Shown: positions 15,237 through 24,133 of the stretch, in pieces | Position numbering within the stretch: the first letter of the stretch is position 1 | Layout of the letters: each line of letters begins with the position of its first letter | Assembly (NCBI GenBank): GCA_021811185.1 | Contig: JAJZPL010000011.1 | Coordinates: 1 to 64,000, forward strand | DNA length: 64,000 nucleotides | Reading direction: 5' to 3' | Source of the DNA: a bacterium | GTDB lineage: Bacteria; Elusimicrobiota; Elusimicrobia; Elusimicrobiales; UBA9959 | Program-made: the position numbers and the translations under genes | Notes under the pieces: model-generated | Seen by the model: only the letters and a program-made list of their open reading frames with translations | Told to the model about the DNA's origin: nothing | The model's database searches: none

Positions 15237-15686
15237 ATGAACACTAAGATCATAGCGGTGGCGGCGATGGTGGTCGGTTTCGGGGCGCTGGCTTACGGCG
15301 CGGAGGTACAGATAAAGACCACGGAAGTTGACGGCAGGCTGCGGGACGATTTCTCCAACCTGTCCTTCGTGAACGACCCCGAGGTGCTGGGGATCTGGAA
15401 GAGCGTGGACTTCGTGCGGGACATGGAGGATTTCACGCCCGGCGAACAGAACTTCCGCGGCGGGCTCTACCTGGAGCGGCTCGTGTTCAAGGCGAACGGC
15501 AAGACCGACATGCCCTGGTTCGGCTGGACCAAAGGCGTGGTGATGCACCTGGGCGGCGACCACACGGCTTCCCGCTACACCATCAAGGAGATCGACGGCG
15601 CCAAGTACATGTTCTTCGAATGGAAGAGCGGCGACTACATCATAAGGCACCAGAAGCCGAAATACTACGTGCTGAAAAAGATCTAG
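15237..15686 (+). CDS. Secreted single-domain BlaR-type paralogue, third in the array
   Basis: The 149-residue protein has a signal peptide (MNTKIIAVAAMVVGFGALAYG) and one domain: LSFVNDPEVLGIWKSVDFV, GGLYLERLVF, WFGWTKGVVMH and YMFFEWKSGDYIIRH. It is closest in sequence to the second domain of the 13840 product around HLGGDHTASRYTIKEI. It is transcribed from P3 with an AAGGAGG site and closed by the terminator at 15702. The conserved Trp and Tyr positions across all copies suggest a common ligand-binding surface (inference). Confidence 0.75.
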   Translation: MNTKIIAVAAMVVGFGALAYGAEVQIKTTEVDGRLRDDFSNLSFVNDPEVLGIWKSVDFVRDMEDFTPGEQNFRGGLYLERLVFKANGKTDMPWFGWTKGVVMHLGGDHTASRYTIKEIDGAKYMFFEWKSGDYIIRHQKPKYYVLKKI

Positions 15687-15701
15687 GTCCCGCCTCAACG
15701 G

Positions 15702-15728
15702 AAAAAGCCCCCGTCCGGGGGCTTTTTT
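15702..15728 (+). terminator. Intrinsic terminator after the ECF regulon
   Basis: Stem formed by 15702-15713 and 15716-15727 with a 2-nt apex and a run of six T. It closes the third paralogue's transcript. Confidence 0.9.
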
Positions 15729-15811
15729 CTTGCGGCTCTAAGATGTAAGATATAAAGAGCGCCGCGCAGCGCGGCACCGATTTAAAACTGCATCTTACGG
15801 AGGAAACCGGC

Positions 15812-16990
15812 ATGAAAGAAGTCTTTATAATAGAGGGCGTGCGCACGGCGGTAGGCAGCTTTTCCGGGGCTTTGGCGGACGTGAGTTCCGTGGAGCTCGG
15901 CAAGACGGTGGCGAAAGCAGTGATGGAGCGCGCCAAGGTCTCCCCCGCGGATATCGACGAGGTGATCCTCGGTAATATTTACCAGGCCGGCATGAACCAG
16001 AACGTGGCGCGCCAGGTGGAACTGGGCGCCGGCATCCCCAAGGAAAAGACCGCGCTGACCATTAACATGGTTTGCGGCTCCGGGCTGCGCGCCGTGGCGC
16101 AGGCCGCGCAGGCGATCAAGTGCGGCGACGCCGACCTGATCATAGCGGGCGGCACCGAGAGCATGACCAACGCCCCCTACCTGCTGAAGAAAGCCCGCGC
16201 CGGCTACCGCCTGGGCAACGGCGAGCTGGTGGACTCGCTGATCAACGACGGGCTCTGGGACGTTTTCAACAACTGCCACATGGGCATTACCGCCGAGAAC
16301 CTGGCGGCCAAGTACGGCATTTCCCGCGAACAGCAGGACCAGCTGGCGGCCGAATCTCAGAACAAGGCCGAGAAGGCCGTGAAGGAAGGGCGCTTCAAGG
16401 ACGAGATCGTGCCGGTGCTGATCCCGCAGCGCAAAGGCGACCCCGTGGCCTTCGACAAGGACGAATTCCCCCGCGCCGGCGTGACCGCCGAGGGCCTGGC
16501 CAAGCTCAAGCCCGCTTTCAAGAAGGACGGCACCGTTACCGCCGCCAACGCCTCCGGCATCAACGACGGCGCGGCCGTGGTGCTGGTGGCTTCCGCCGAG
16601 GCGGTGAAGAAACACGACCTTAAGCCGATGGCGAAGATCGTGTCCTACGGCTGGGCGGGCGTGGACCCCGCCATCATGGGCATCGGCCCCGCCGAAGCGG
16701 TGCGGCTGGCGCTCAAGAAGGCCGGCTGGGAGCTGAAGGACGTGGAACTGATAGAGGCCAACGAGGCTTTTGCCGCTCAGGCGCTCTCCGTGGCCAAGGA
16801 ACTCGGCTTCAACAAGGAGATCGTTAATGTGAACGGCGGCGCCATAGCGCTGGGCCACCCGGTGGGCTCGTCGGGCGCGCGCATCCTCGTTACGCTGCTG
16901 CACGAGATGAAGAAACGCGGCGTGAAGAAAGGCCTCGCCACCCTCTGCATAGGCGGCGGCATGGGCATAGCCATGTGCGTGGAGCGCTGA
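15812..16990 (+). CDS. Acetyl-CoA C-acetyltransferase (thiolase)
   Basis: The 392-residue length and motifs are those of degradative/biosynthetic thiolases: acylated Cys88 in [15 protein letters not shown], the [10 protein letters not shown] histidine near 348 and the second catalytic Cys in [10 protein letters not shown] near 378. It condenses or cleaves acetoacetyl-CoA (2 acetyl-CoA interconversion), feeding short-chain fatty-acid, polyhydroxyalkanoate or isoprenoid routes. No pathway partners are adjacent. The start has a TACGGAGG ribosome-binding site and a strong terminator follows. Confidence 0.93.
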   Translation: MKEVFIIEGVRTAVGSFSGALADVSSVELGKTVAKAVMERAKVSPADIDEVILGNIYQAGMNQNVARQVELGAGIPKEKTALTINMVCGSGLRAVAQAAQAIKCGDADLIIAGGTESMTNAPYLLKKARAGYRLGNGELVDSLINDGLWDVFNNCHMGITAENLAAKYGISREQQDQLAAESQNKAEKAVKEGRFKDEIVPVLIPQRKGDPVAFDKDEFPRAGVTAEGLAKLKPAFKKDGTVTAANASGINDGAAVVLVASAEAVKKHDLKPMAKIVSYGWAGVDPAIMGIGPAEAVRLALKKAGWELKDVELIEANEAFAAQALSVAKELGFNKEIVNVNGGAIALGHPVGSSGARILVTLLHEMKKRGVKKGLATLCIGGGMGIAMCVER

Positions 16991-17006
16991 GCAGTTCCTG
17001 ATCCGT

Positions 17007-17040
17007 AAAAGGGCCCCGGTAAAACCGGGGCCCTTTTGTT
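17007..17040 (+). terminator. Intrinsic terminator after thiolase
   Basis: A 14-bp stem (17007-17020 / 17024-17037) with a 3-nt loop, ending in a T-run. Confidence 0.9.
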
Positions 17041-17084
17041 TGCGGCCGGGAACCCCGGGCGGCGCCCTTTTAATAAAAATATAG

Positions 17085-17090
17085 TAGGAT
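17085..17090 (+). promoter_or_regulatory. Candidate -10 (TAGGAT) 7 nt before a start codon
   Basis: TAGGAT precedes ATG 17098 by 7 nt within an AT-rich patch (17071-17098). AGGA inside it could alternatively serve as a ribosome-binding site, so the leaderless reading is less certain here. Confidence 0.35.
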
Positions 17091-17097
17091 TCCTATA

Positions 17098-19038
17098 ATG
17101 AAACATTGTCCCCCGGGGCAGCGAAAAATCCGCGCGGCTGCCGCACTGGCCTTGCTGCTGGCGCTGGCGCTGGCGCGGGCCGCGGCCGGGGACGAGGTCC
17201 CCTCCAAATATTTCTGCGAAGACATAAAAATACCGTTCTTTTCCGTTCAGCCGTCCGGCGGCGGGACCAGGGTGGTGCGCAACGAAAGGCCGCTCAGCCT
17301 GCCCGCCGAGTTCGCAATGCCGAAGCCGGCCGGGACCGCGCGGGTGTTCATAGTGGGAGAATCAGCGGCCGGGCTGCTGGGCGCGGTTAACCCTTACCTG
17401 GAGGGCTACCTGGCGGAAGCTTTCCCCGGCAAAAAAATAGAACTAGTGAACTGCGGTATGCCCACCTACGAGAGCCGGCGGATCCTGGCGGTTTTCAGAG
17501 AGACGCTGGCCTACTCCCCCGACCTTGTGATAGTGCTGAGCGGCAACAACGAAGCCGTGTGGGATTTCTGCCCCGGTCTTAACGCGGAAGCCGGGCGGCG
17601 GATCCGCAAGTTGAAAGCCAGGCTGGCGGCCCTCTCCCGGCCCCGAGCGGACGCCGAGGTTGAGGTTTCCCTTGCCCTCCACGAGGACCGCTTACGGGAA
17701 ATGGGGGCGCTGGCCCGGGAACACGGCGTGCCGGCTCTGTTCTGCACGCTGCCGGTTAATCTGCGCGACTACGCGCCAGCGGGAACGCCGCCGCCGGAAC
17801 TGGAGAAGGGCGTCCTGCTCGCTTATGGGAAAAAACCCGCGGCGGCCCTGGAGTATTTCAGCGGCCTCGGCGGCGATCCGGAAGAGCCTTTCAGGCTGTT
17901 CTACTCCGGCCGGGCGCTGGAGGAGCTGGGGCGGGGCGCGGAAGCCATGCGCAGTTACCAGGCGGCGGTAAAATACGACGCGGCCGCCGACCGCTGTTCG
18001 GCGGAGCGCAACGCTATGATCCGGGCCGTAGCGTCGGAGGAAAAGGAGTGCCTGGCCGACCTGGATAAAGCCTTTTCTAAGATAGCGCGCGGCGGCGTAA
18101 CCGGCGGCCGGGAGATAGCGGACGGCGTGCACTGGTTCAAGGAGTTAAATCCTTTGGTGAGCGCCGTGATAGGTAAAGCCGCCAGGGACTGCGCGGGGAT
18201 AAAAGGTAAAAGCGGGATCCCGGAGCCTGGCTCGCTGGCGCCGGCTGCCGGAGCCGCCGCGGCCGGGGATTTCAGCGCTGTTTTTTCATACGCCTGCGCC
18301 TATGCCCGCGACGAAGCCGCCGGGACCGGAGCGGCTCCGGGCGGGGAACGCGTTGTTATAATGCTGGAGCGGCTCTGCGGCCTGGACTGCGGGCGGCTGG
18401 AGAAGCTGCTGCTGGACCCGGCGGCCTCTGAAAAAGAACTGCTGGCCAGCGTGTGGAGCAAATCCCTTGGCGAGGACCAGGCCCGGTGGCGGCCGGCGCT
18501 GCTCCGGAGCGCCGCCAGGATGTTCCGTCGCGCCGGGCGGACGGAGGAGGCGGGGCGCGCGGAGGCGGCCCTGGCCCGGGCGGAAGCCGCGGCGCCGGCC
18601 GCGAAGACGGCTGCGCGAACAAGGCCGCTGCGGCAGGGCGAAGCGGCGGCCAAGGAACTTTCGGACCAATCCGTAAAGAAGATCCAGGCCGGGGACCTGG
18701 CAGGCGCGCGGGCGCTGCTGGACCGGGCCGCGGCGCTGGACGGGGACAGCCTGGAGGAACGTTTTAACGCCTGCTACGTGGCTGCGCGCCTTAAGGACGC
18801 GGCTTTCGGGGAGGAGAACTGCGGCGCGGCCATTTCCCTGGCCGCCTATCCGCCCAAGCACGCGAAGGCGGGCCCGGACGAGGCGGCGCAGGCCTATTAT
18901 TCACGTGCTTATTTACGCCTGGAGACCGGAGGAAAAGGCGCCTGCGAAGACCTGCGCGGCGCTTTAGAGAAGGCGCCGGCGGGCTGGAGCCAAGCCGCCG
19001 CGGCCGGGGCCCTGATAAAAAAACACTGCCCCCGCTGA
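17098..19038 (+). CDS. Exported SGNH/GDSL-family hydrolase with TPR-like C-terminus
   Basis: The 646-residue protein has a signal peptide (hydrophobic 12-28, cleavage near residue 31). An SGNH fold follows with block I FIVGESAAG (Ser89), block II NCGMPTYES, block III SGNNE (148-152) and block V ADGVHWF (Asp342, His345). The hydrolase is interrupted around 230-290 by a TPR-like insertion (KKPAAALEYFSGLG; EELGRGAEAMRSYQAAVKY) and followed by helical repeats to the end. SGNH enzymes hydrolyse esters; periplasmic ones often act on polysaccharide acyl groups. It is a single gene; its 3' end is followed by a weak terminator. Confidence 0.75.
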   Translation: MKHCPPGQRKIRAAAALALLLALALARAAAGDEVPSKYFCEDIKIPFFSVQPSGGGTRVVRNERPLSLPAEFAMPKPAGTARVFIVGESAAGLLGAVNPYLEGYLAEAFPGKKIELVNCGMPTYESRRILAVFRETLAYSPDLVIVLSGNNEAVWDFCPGLNAEAGRRIRKLKARLAALSRPRADAEVEVSLALHEDRLREMGALAREHGVPALFCTLPVNLRDYAPAGTPPPELEKGVLLAYGKKPAAALEYFSGLGGDPEEPFRLFYSGRALEELGRGAEAMRSYQAAVKYDAAADRCSAERNAMIRAVASEEKECLADLDKAFSKIARGGVTGGREIADGVHWFKELNPLVSAVIGKAARDCAGIKGKSGIPEPGSLAPAAGAAAAGDFSAVFSYACAYARDEAAGTGAAPGGERVVIMLERLCGLDCGRLEKLLLDPAASEKELLASVWSKSLGEDQARWRPALLRSAARMFRRAGRTEEAGRAEAALARAEAAAPAAKTAARTRPLRQGEAAAKELSDQSVKKIQAGDLAGARALLDRAAALDGDSLEERFNACYVAARLKDAAFGEENCGAAISLAAYPPKHAKAGPDEAAQAYYSRAYLRLETGGKGACEDLRGALEKAPAGWSQAAAAGALIKKHCPR

Positions 19039-19060
19039 AAGGCGCCAGGCGCGGACAAAG

Positions 19061-19087
19061 AACCCCGGTTAGGCGGGTTTTTTTATT
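19061..19087 (+). terminator. Weak intrinsic terminator
   Basis: An imperfect AACCCCG/CGGGTT stem followed by a run of seven T lies between the convergent SGNH and NifK-like genes. Confidence 0.5.
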
Positions 19088-19108
19088 TAACGGCGCGGGC
19101 TTCGGGGC

Positions 19109-20404
19109 CTATTCGCCGGCGTGCGCGGGGGCTTGACCGGAGCGCAGGGCGTTCAGCACGCGGCCGGCCAGTGTCAGGGCGCCGCCGTAGCCGAAGAAGG
19201 GTTCGTCGCTGAGGCAGTGATGGCCGTAGGCTGGAAAACCGAGTTCGGTGAACGGCAGAGCCGGGGCTATGCCCTCGGTTATGGTGAAGGAGTTCCCGAC
19301 CGCCAGCGCGGGCCGCATATATTCGTCCAGCTCCCGGATGGCCGCCGCCGCTTCCGCCGTGTCCGGGGAGAACAGCAGCAGTTCCGGCACGCGGGCGGTT
19401 CCCAGCGGCCTGGGGCCGGAATTGATGACGGCGGCGGTGACGCGCATGCACAGTTCGGCCGCGTAGGCGGAGAAGGCCGCGAATAAGTGCGGGTCGCCGG
19501 TGAAAAGGATGTTCCGGTGCGCCAGGAGTTCAAGCGCGGGGGCCAGGGCGACGGCGGCCCGCTTCTCCAGCGCTTTTACGGCCCGGGGCAGCCCGCCTTT
19601 AAGGCCGGCGGCGCGGCGCACGTTTTCCAGCCAGAGCGAAGTTCCTTTGAGCCCCATCGGCAGGCCGGTCTCCACTAGTTTAGCCCCGGAGGCCGCGGCC
19701 AGCCTGGCGGCGGCCCTGCGGCCGTAAGGCAGGGAGACCACTACTTCCGCTTCCAGCGCGCGCGCCAGCCCGCCGAAATTTCCGCCGTCGGGAAAAACGC
19801 AGGCGAGTTCGAGCCCGCACAGGTTCAGCAGTTCGCGCAGTTCGGCGATGTTGGCCGCATGGTCGCGTTCGTTCCTGTCCATCAGATAACCAACCAGCGC
19901 CACCGAGCGCTTGCGTTTTTTTGCCTTGCCGGCGGGCAGCGCGCGCGCCAGGGCGTCCAGCGCCAGCGCGTAGCCTTCCAGCCAGTCGGCGTCCATGGAC
20001 CTGGCCGGCACGTCCGCCGCGGGCACGCCTGCAACCCCTGCGGCGATGCCTTCGTAGTCCATGCCGGCGAGTTTAAGAAAAGGGAGCCCGGTGAGCAGCA
20101 GCACCTTGAAATAGCCGGAGTCGGCCACGCTCTGCAGCAGTCCGGAAAGGTGCTTCTCCGGGTTATTCCGCTGCGGCAGCGGGCCGGACATGGTGCAGAC
20201 AACCCGGTGCCGGCCTCCGGGGGACAGAAGGGTGGAGTACAGGTCGTGGTTGCCGGCCAGGAAATCTATCTTGGGCATTACGCAGTTGAGGCCGTCCACC
20301 ACCACGCAGGCGTCCTGAACCGCGTTGGCGGCCAGGTAGATGCCCAGCTGGTAAGGCAGGTTGAGCGTCTTGGGGAATTTATTTGGCGAGGAGGTAGCGT
20401 TCAT
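19109..20404 (-). CDS. NifK-like subunit of a nitrogenase-superfamily paralogue
   Basis: The 431-residue protein follows the NifHD-like gene and overlaps it by 26 nt. It has the nitrogenase component I outline: an early Cys in DGLNCVMPKIDF, VVCTMSGPL where a P-cluster-type cysteine would fall, SVALVGYLMDRNERDHAANI with GLELACVFPDGG (the domain-2 Rossmann start) and a late ELGFPAYGHHCLSDEPFFGYGG resembling the NifK/BchB terminal region. It would pair with the NifD-like half of the fusion. There are no nifB, E, N or V genes, so true N2 fixation is unlikely. Assignment to the superfamily is fairly firm; the substrate is unknown. Confidence 0.7.
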   Translation of the reverse strand: MNATSSPNKFPKTLNLPYQLGIYLAANAVQDACVVVDGLNCVMPKIDFLAGNHDLYSTLLSPGGRHRVVCTMSGPLPQRNNPEKHLSGLLQSVADSGYFKVLLLTGLPFLKLAGMDYEGIAAGVAGVPAADVPARSMDADWLEGYALALDALARALPAGKAKKRKRSVALVGYLMDRNERDHAANIAELRELLNLCGLELACVFPDGGNFGGLARALEAEVVVSLPYGRRAAARLAAASGAKLVETGLPMGLKGTSLWLENVRRAAGLKGGLPRAVKALEKRAAVALAPALELLAHRNILFTGDPHLFAAFSAYAAELCMRVTAAVINSGPRPLGTARVPELLLFSPDTAEAAAAIRELDEYMRPALAVGNSFTITEGIAPALPFTELGFPAYGHHCLSDEPFFGYGGALTLAGRVLNALRSGQAPAHAGE

Positions 20405-22913
20405 TGAAATCCCAGTCGCAGAGTTCGAGCAGCCGGCGCCAGGTCTCCAGCGCGCCGGCGTAGCCGGGCTGGAACAGCGCGGCGGTAAAAGGGTTCCGGC
20501 CGGCGGAGACGATCCGCGGGTCCCTGCTGATGTCGGAGTAGACCAGCCGCATGGTTTTGTCCGAGCGGAGCAGCTTGTCCAGGCCGTCGGGGGTCTTGAA
20601 AAGGTCTACGGTAAGGCGCAGGGAGGGGAAAACTTTCTTGAGCGCAGCCAGCCCGGCCTCGAAATCCCCGGCAATCCCGGTTTTTTCGGCCGAGGGCCCG
20701 TCCATAACGAACAGGCGGAGCCGGAAGCCGGCTTCGGCCAGCACCGGCAATACCGGCACGGTCCTGAGCGGGCCGCTGCCGGTGAGGAAGCCTAGTTCTC
20801 CCGGGTTCAGCACGAAACCGGCCGCGAAATTTCTGGCGCGGCCGGCGCAGGCCAGCGCGGCGGCTTTCTGCGCGGGGGCGGGGCCGGCCTTTATCTTTTT
20901 TCCGAGCGCGGCCGCTATGGCCTTAAGCCAGGCGTCCGTGCCCCCGAAACCGTACGGCGCCGGCGGCAGCAGCCACCGCATGCCGGCCTTGTTAAAAGCG
21001 GGGCCCAGCACCGCGTCCGGCCCCGCCAGCACCTGGAGTGCGGCCGAGCGCGCCCCGGAATAAAACTCGGCCCCGGCGTCCACCGAGGAGAGGCCGCGTT
21101 CGGCCAGCAGGGCGGCCATGGCGCGGGCGGAGCGGCCGTAGCCCGTGAAGTTGACGTCCCTGGCCGGTTTTGCGCCCGCGCGCGCCAGCTTTTTGGCCAT
21201 GAAGTCCGCGCGCACGGCGGTTTTTTTGTCGCCGTGTTCGGAAAAGCTGTTGTAGTTCTCTAGCGTGACGGTTACGCCGTTGTCCTTTTCCGCCTCCCGC
21301 GCAAAGAAAGCGGCGTCGCTGGCCAGCAGCATGGGCGAGCAGCCTACGTAGAACTCCACGAGCCCTCCCTTGCCGGCCTGCGCGGCCGCGTCGGAGAGCG
21401 ACTTCCGCATCTTGTCCTCGTCCCCGAAGACGGCGTCGCCGGACTGGAAATCGGTGTTCACGATGCGCCCGTCGCCGCGCGGCAGCAGCGGGCCGCGCGC
21501 GGCCAGGTCGCGGCCGCGGGCGTTAAGGCCGGCGTCGCCGCTGTACATATCCAGCATGCCGTTCTCGGCGTAGCAGAAGCGGCATTCGTTGTCGCCGTGC
21601 TCCACCATTACCGAACCGGGCGGGATAAAGGCGGGCTTGCCGCCGACGGGAAAAATAAAGCGCTGCCACTGGCCGAAGAAGATATGGGGGCGCTTGGTCG
21701 TGTCTTCGGCGTCTTTGCCTTTCTGTGCCGGCAGGGCGTAGGAGGTAAGGCCGCCGTAAAAATCTTTCATGCCCATAAGGGCCGAGAGCATCTCTTTGAA
21801 GCGCAGCGGGGCGAGGATAGCGGCCGCGCGCTCCAGGTCCGGCCCGGCGCGGCCCGCGTCCCCCGAGGAGGGATGGAAGCAGACGGCCCAGTCTGAAAAA
21901 CGCGCGAGGTTTCCCTGTACGGAACTGGCCGGGGCTATGACCACCTTGTAGATCTTGTTGCCGGTCTTCCAGTCGCAGAGCAGCTGGCCGCCTTCGAGCC
22001 CGGCAGCGGCGAAACCTGCCCTTTCGAACAGGGCGGCCGCGGTCTCTTTGCCGCGCGCGGGGGCGCGCGAAGCCGCCTGGCCGGGCTTCAGGCCGGCGTG
22101 CGAGCCGGGGGCGCGGCCTTCGATGAAGTCGAAGAAGTCCAGCTCGGGCAGCGGGCGCGGCGGGGTTTTGGGCGCGCCGGCGGCGCGGATGGTGAGGGCC
22201 AGGCGCGCGGCGCGGCGGGCGAAATCGCTCTTGGGGTGGGCCAGCACGGCGGGCCGGTGCTCGCGCTCGGCCGCGGTCACCACCGGGTCGCGCAGGATCA
22301 CGCCCAGCACGCGCGTGTTCACCGCGCGGGCGAACTCCTCCGCGAGGCGCGCGCCGTCGGGGGTCTTGGCGTTCACGGCCAGGCCGGCCAGGTACACGCC
22401 GTTCCTGGCGTAGCTCTCGATCATCATGATCAGCCGGTTGGCCGCGTAAAGAGAAAGGGGGTCTTCGGAGGTGACGATGACGGCCTTCTTGGCGAAGCCG
22501 CGCCGGAGCGGGGCCGCGAAGCCGCCGCAGACCACGTCGCCCAGCACGTCGAACACCGCGGCCGTGTAGCCGTCGCGCTCGAGCAGCTTGCCGTCCTTCA
22601 TGGCGTCCAGCATGGCGCCGATGCCGGTGCCGGCGCAGCCCACGCCGGGCAGCGGGCCGCCGGCCTCTATGCAGTGCACGCCCTGGACGGGGGAGGCGAA
22701 GATGCTTTCGCGCAGGCCGGCCTCGCCGCTGTTGCCGGACCTGGCGGTGAAAGGCTGGATATGGCGGCCCATCAGGGACAGGGTCGAGTCCATCTTGGGG
22801 TCGCAGCCGGCGTGCAGCACCTTGCCGCCGCCCACTGCCATGAGGACGGTGACGTTGGAGGCTATGGTGCTTTTGCCTATGCCGCCTTTGCCGAAAAATA
22901 CGATGCTTTCCAT
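20379..22913 (-). CDS. Fused NifH-like reductase and NifD-like catalytic subunit
   Basis: The 844-residue protein joins two normally separate components. Residues 1-250 are NifH/BchL-like: P-loop GKGGIGKST (8-16), CDPKMDST (37-44) and both 4Fe-4S ligands, Cys93 in PGVGCAGTG and Cys129 in FDVLGDVVCGGF. A linker rich in Pro, Ala and Arg (250-290) leads to a NifD/BchN-like part (about 290-844). That part contains EHGDNECRFCYAE (Cys444, Cys447), VNTDFQSGDAVFGDEDKM and EFYVGCSPMLL (Cys525). The Cys88-type P-cluster position of NifD seems to be Asp/Gln here. The reductase normally docks transiently, so a covalent fusion is unexpected. It likely forms a complex with the NifK-like protein encoded next. 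Confidence 0.75.
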   Translation of the reverse strand: MESIVFFGKGGIGKSTIASNVTVLMAVGGGKVLHAGCDPKMDSTLSLMGRHIQPFTARSGNSGEAGLRESIFASPVQGVHCIEAGGPLPGVGCAGTGIGAMLDAMKDGKLLERDGYTAAVFDVLGDVVCGGFAAPLRRGFAKKAVIVTSEDPLSLYAANRLIMMIESYARNGVYLAGLAVNAKTPDGARLAEEFARAVNTRVLGVILRDPVVTAAEREHRPAVLAHPKSDFARRAARLALTIRAAGAPKTPPRPLPELDFFDFIEGRAPGSHAGLKPGQAASRAPARGKETAAALFERAGFAAAGLEGGQLLCDWKTGNKIYKVVIAPASSVQGNLARFSDWAVCFHPSSGDAGRAGPDLERAAAILAPLRFKEMLSALMGMKDFYGGLTSYALPAQKGKDAEDTTKRPHIFFGQWQRFIFPVGGKPAFIPPGSVMVEHGDNECRFCYAENGMLDMYSGDAGLNARGRDLAARGPLLPRGDGRIVNTDFQSGDAVFGDEDKMRKSLSDAAAQAGKGGLVEFYVGCSPMLLASDAAFFAREAEKDNGVTVTLENYNSFSEHGDKKTAVRADFMAKKLARAGAKPARDVNFTGYGRSARAMAALLAERGLSSVDAGAEFYSGARSAALQVLAGPDAVLGPAFNKAGMRWLLPPAPYGFGGTDAWLKAIAAALGKKIKAGPAPAQKAAALACAGRARNFAAGFVLNPGELGFLTGSGPLRTVPVLPVLAEAGFRLRLFVMDGPSAEKTGIAGDFEAGLAALKKVFPSLRLTVDLFKTPDGLDKLLRSDKTMRLVYSDISRDPRIVSAGRNPFTAALFQPGYAGALETWRRLLELCDWDFNERYLLAK

Positions 22914-22986
22914 TGGTAGATGGTATACATCATATCAACAAAAGCGGTGCCCTGGCGAACAGGCCGCGGTCGGGAAGGGCCCGGGG

Positions 22987-23568
22987 TCAGACCTGCGTGC
23001 CCAGCCAATTGCCGTCTTTGTCCTTCGACAGCTTGAACCTGGCGCCGCAGCGGGGGCAGGTGACGATATCGCCGGCCTTGGCTCCCTCGGGCAGGATGTT
23101 CTCCTGCCCGCAGGCGGGGCATTTGACGGCGGCGTGCTCCGCGAAGACGATCTTTACCGGTTTGGGGCCCTGCACCGAAATCAGCACGATGCCGCTGTCG
23201 CCCGAGTCTGCCAGCCCGTGCATAACGTTGGCCGGGCCGTAGATGACGGAGCCGCTCTGCACCATGAATTTGTCCTTGCCAACGATGAACTGCCCTTTGC
23301 CTTCCTCTACGTAGAACAGTTCGTCCGAGGCCGGGTGCTTATGCAGCTTGAGCACCTGCCGCGGGGAGAAGAAGAACGTGTTGAACACGAGCTTGCCCGT
23401 GTCTAGCGGGTTCTTCTTTATCATGTCCTTCGCGTCGAACTGCTTTATGTCGTTGATATTCACCGTTTGCGGAGCGGTCGTTTTGCCCCGCGCCGCGGCT
23501 GGCTCCTGCGCGGCGCCGGAGGCCAGTCCGGCGAACATGATGGAAACGGCTAATAATATTTTTTTCAT
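22987..23568 (-). CDS. Exported cupin with a C-terminal zinc ribbon
   Basis: The 193-residue product has a signal peptide (cleavage after about ASGA, residue 19), a cupin barrel with metal ligands HKHPASDELFYVEEG (His76, His78, Glu83) and VMHGLAD (His117), and a zinc ribbon at the end (CPACGQ then CPRCGARF). A zinc ribbon on an exported cupin is odd. It lies 73 nt upstream of the NifHD-like gene on the same strand without a terminator between, so it may belong to the same transcript. TATACT near 23596-23601 on the minus strand is a possible -10. Confidence 0.7.
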   Translation of the reverse strand: MKKILLAVSIMFAGLASGAAQEPAAARGKTTAPQTVNINDIKQFDAKDMIKKNPLDTGKLVFNTFFFSPRQVLKLHKHPASDELFYVEEGKGQFIVGKDKFMVQSGSVIYGPANVMHGLADSGDSGIVLISVQGPKPVKIVFAEHAAVKCPACGQENILPEGAKAGDIVTCPRCGARFKLSKDKDGNWLGTQV

Positions 23569-23779
23569 TTTTCCCCCTTTAAGTCTTCTGCGGAAAGTAT
23601 AACAAGGCTTCTTCCGCCGGGGTATGTCTCTTTTCCGCTTCCGGCAGGCTTAGTTCCGCCCTGCGCTGCCCTGTGAAAGAAGTCAATAGAAAACGGAAAC
23701 AGCCAATAGCGGGGAACGCCGCTGCCGGTGTAGACTATGGGTGTGGAGCAATAGGGTAAGGGCGGGAGGCGGTAACGAT

Positions 23780-24133
23780 ATGGGCGACGAAAAAGTTCTT
23801 TTGATAGAAAGCGACCCCGAGCTGTGCGAGCAGGCCGCGGACTTTCTGTGGGAGGAAGGGTTCAAGGTGGAGAGCGCCACTGACGAGGCCGGCTGGCGCC
23901 GGCGCGTGGATACCGAGGATTTCGACATCGTGCTGCTGGACAGGAAGCTGGCTGGCGCGGACGGGCTGGAAACGGCCCGGCAGATAAAGGTGATGGCGCC
24001 GTGCGCGAGGATCTTCGTGACCGACGGGCGGAACTTGCCCGATACGCTGCGCCTGGCCGAGAACCTTTCCCGGTTCGCCCAGGGCGGCCTGGCCGTGCAC
24101 CGTGAGGGGTTCGCCAAGGCGGTCTGCGCATGA
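23780..24133 (+). CDS. Single-domain response-regulator receiver protein
   Basis: The 117-residue protein is a receiver fold: VLLIESDPELC (acidic pair partly replaced by Glu-Ser-Asp), the phospho-acceptor in DIVLLDRKLAGADGLE near residue 52, and a degenerate switch region (IFVTDGRN) without the usual K-P pair. It may be an impaired or atypical receiver. It starts the plus-strand signalling cluster 23.8-27.9 kb. A putative TAGACT precedes it near 23732. A 30-codon frame overlaps its stop. Confidence 0.7.
   Translation: MGDEKVLLIESDPELCEQAADFLWEEGFKVESATDEAGWRRRVDTEDFDIVLLDRKLAGADGLETARQIKVMAPCARIFVTDGRNLPDTLRLAENLSRFAQGGLAVHREGFAKAVCA

Noticed and set aside
19109-22913. Genuine nitrogen fixation genes
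   Set aside because: The NifHDK likeness is clear, but nifB, E, N, V and other cofactor genes are absent and one P-cluster-type cysteine seems to be missing. A paralogue with another substrate is the better reading.
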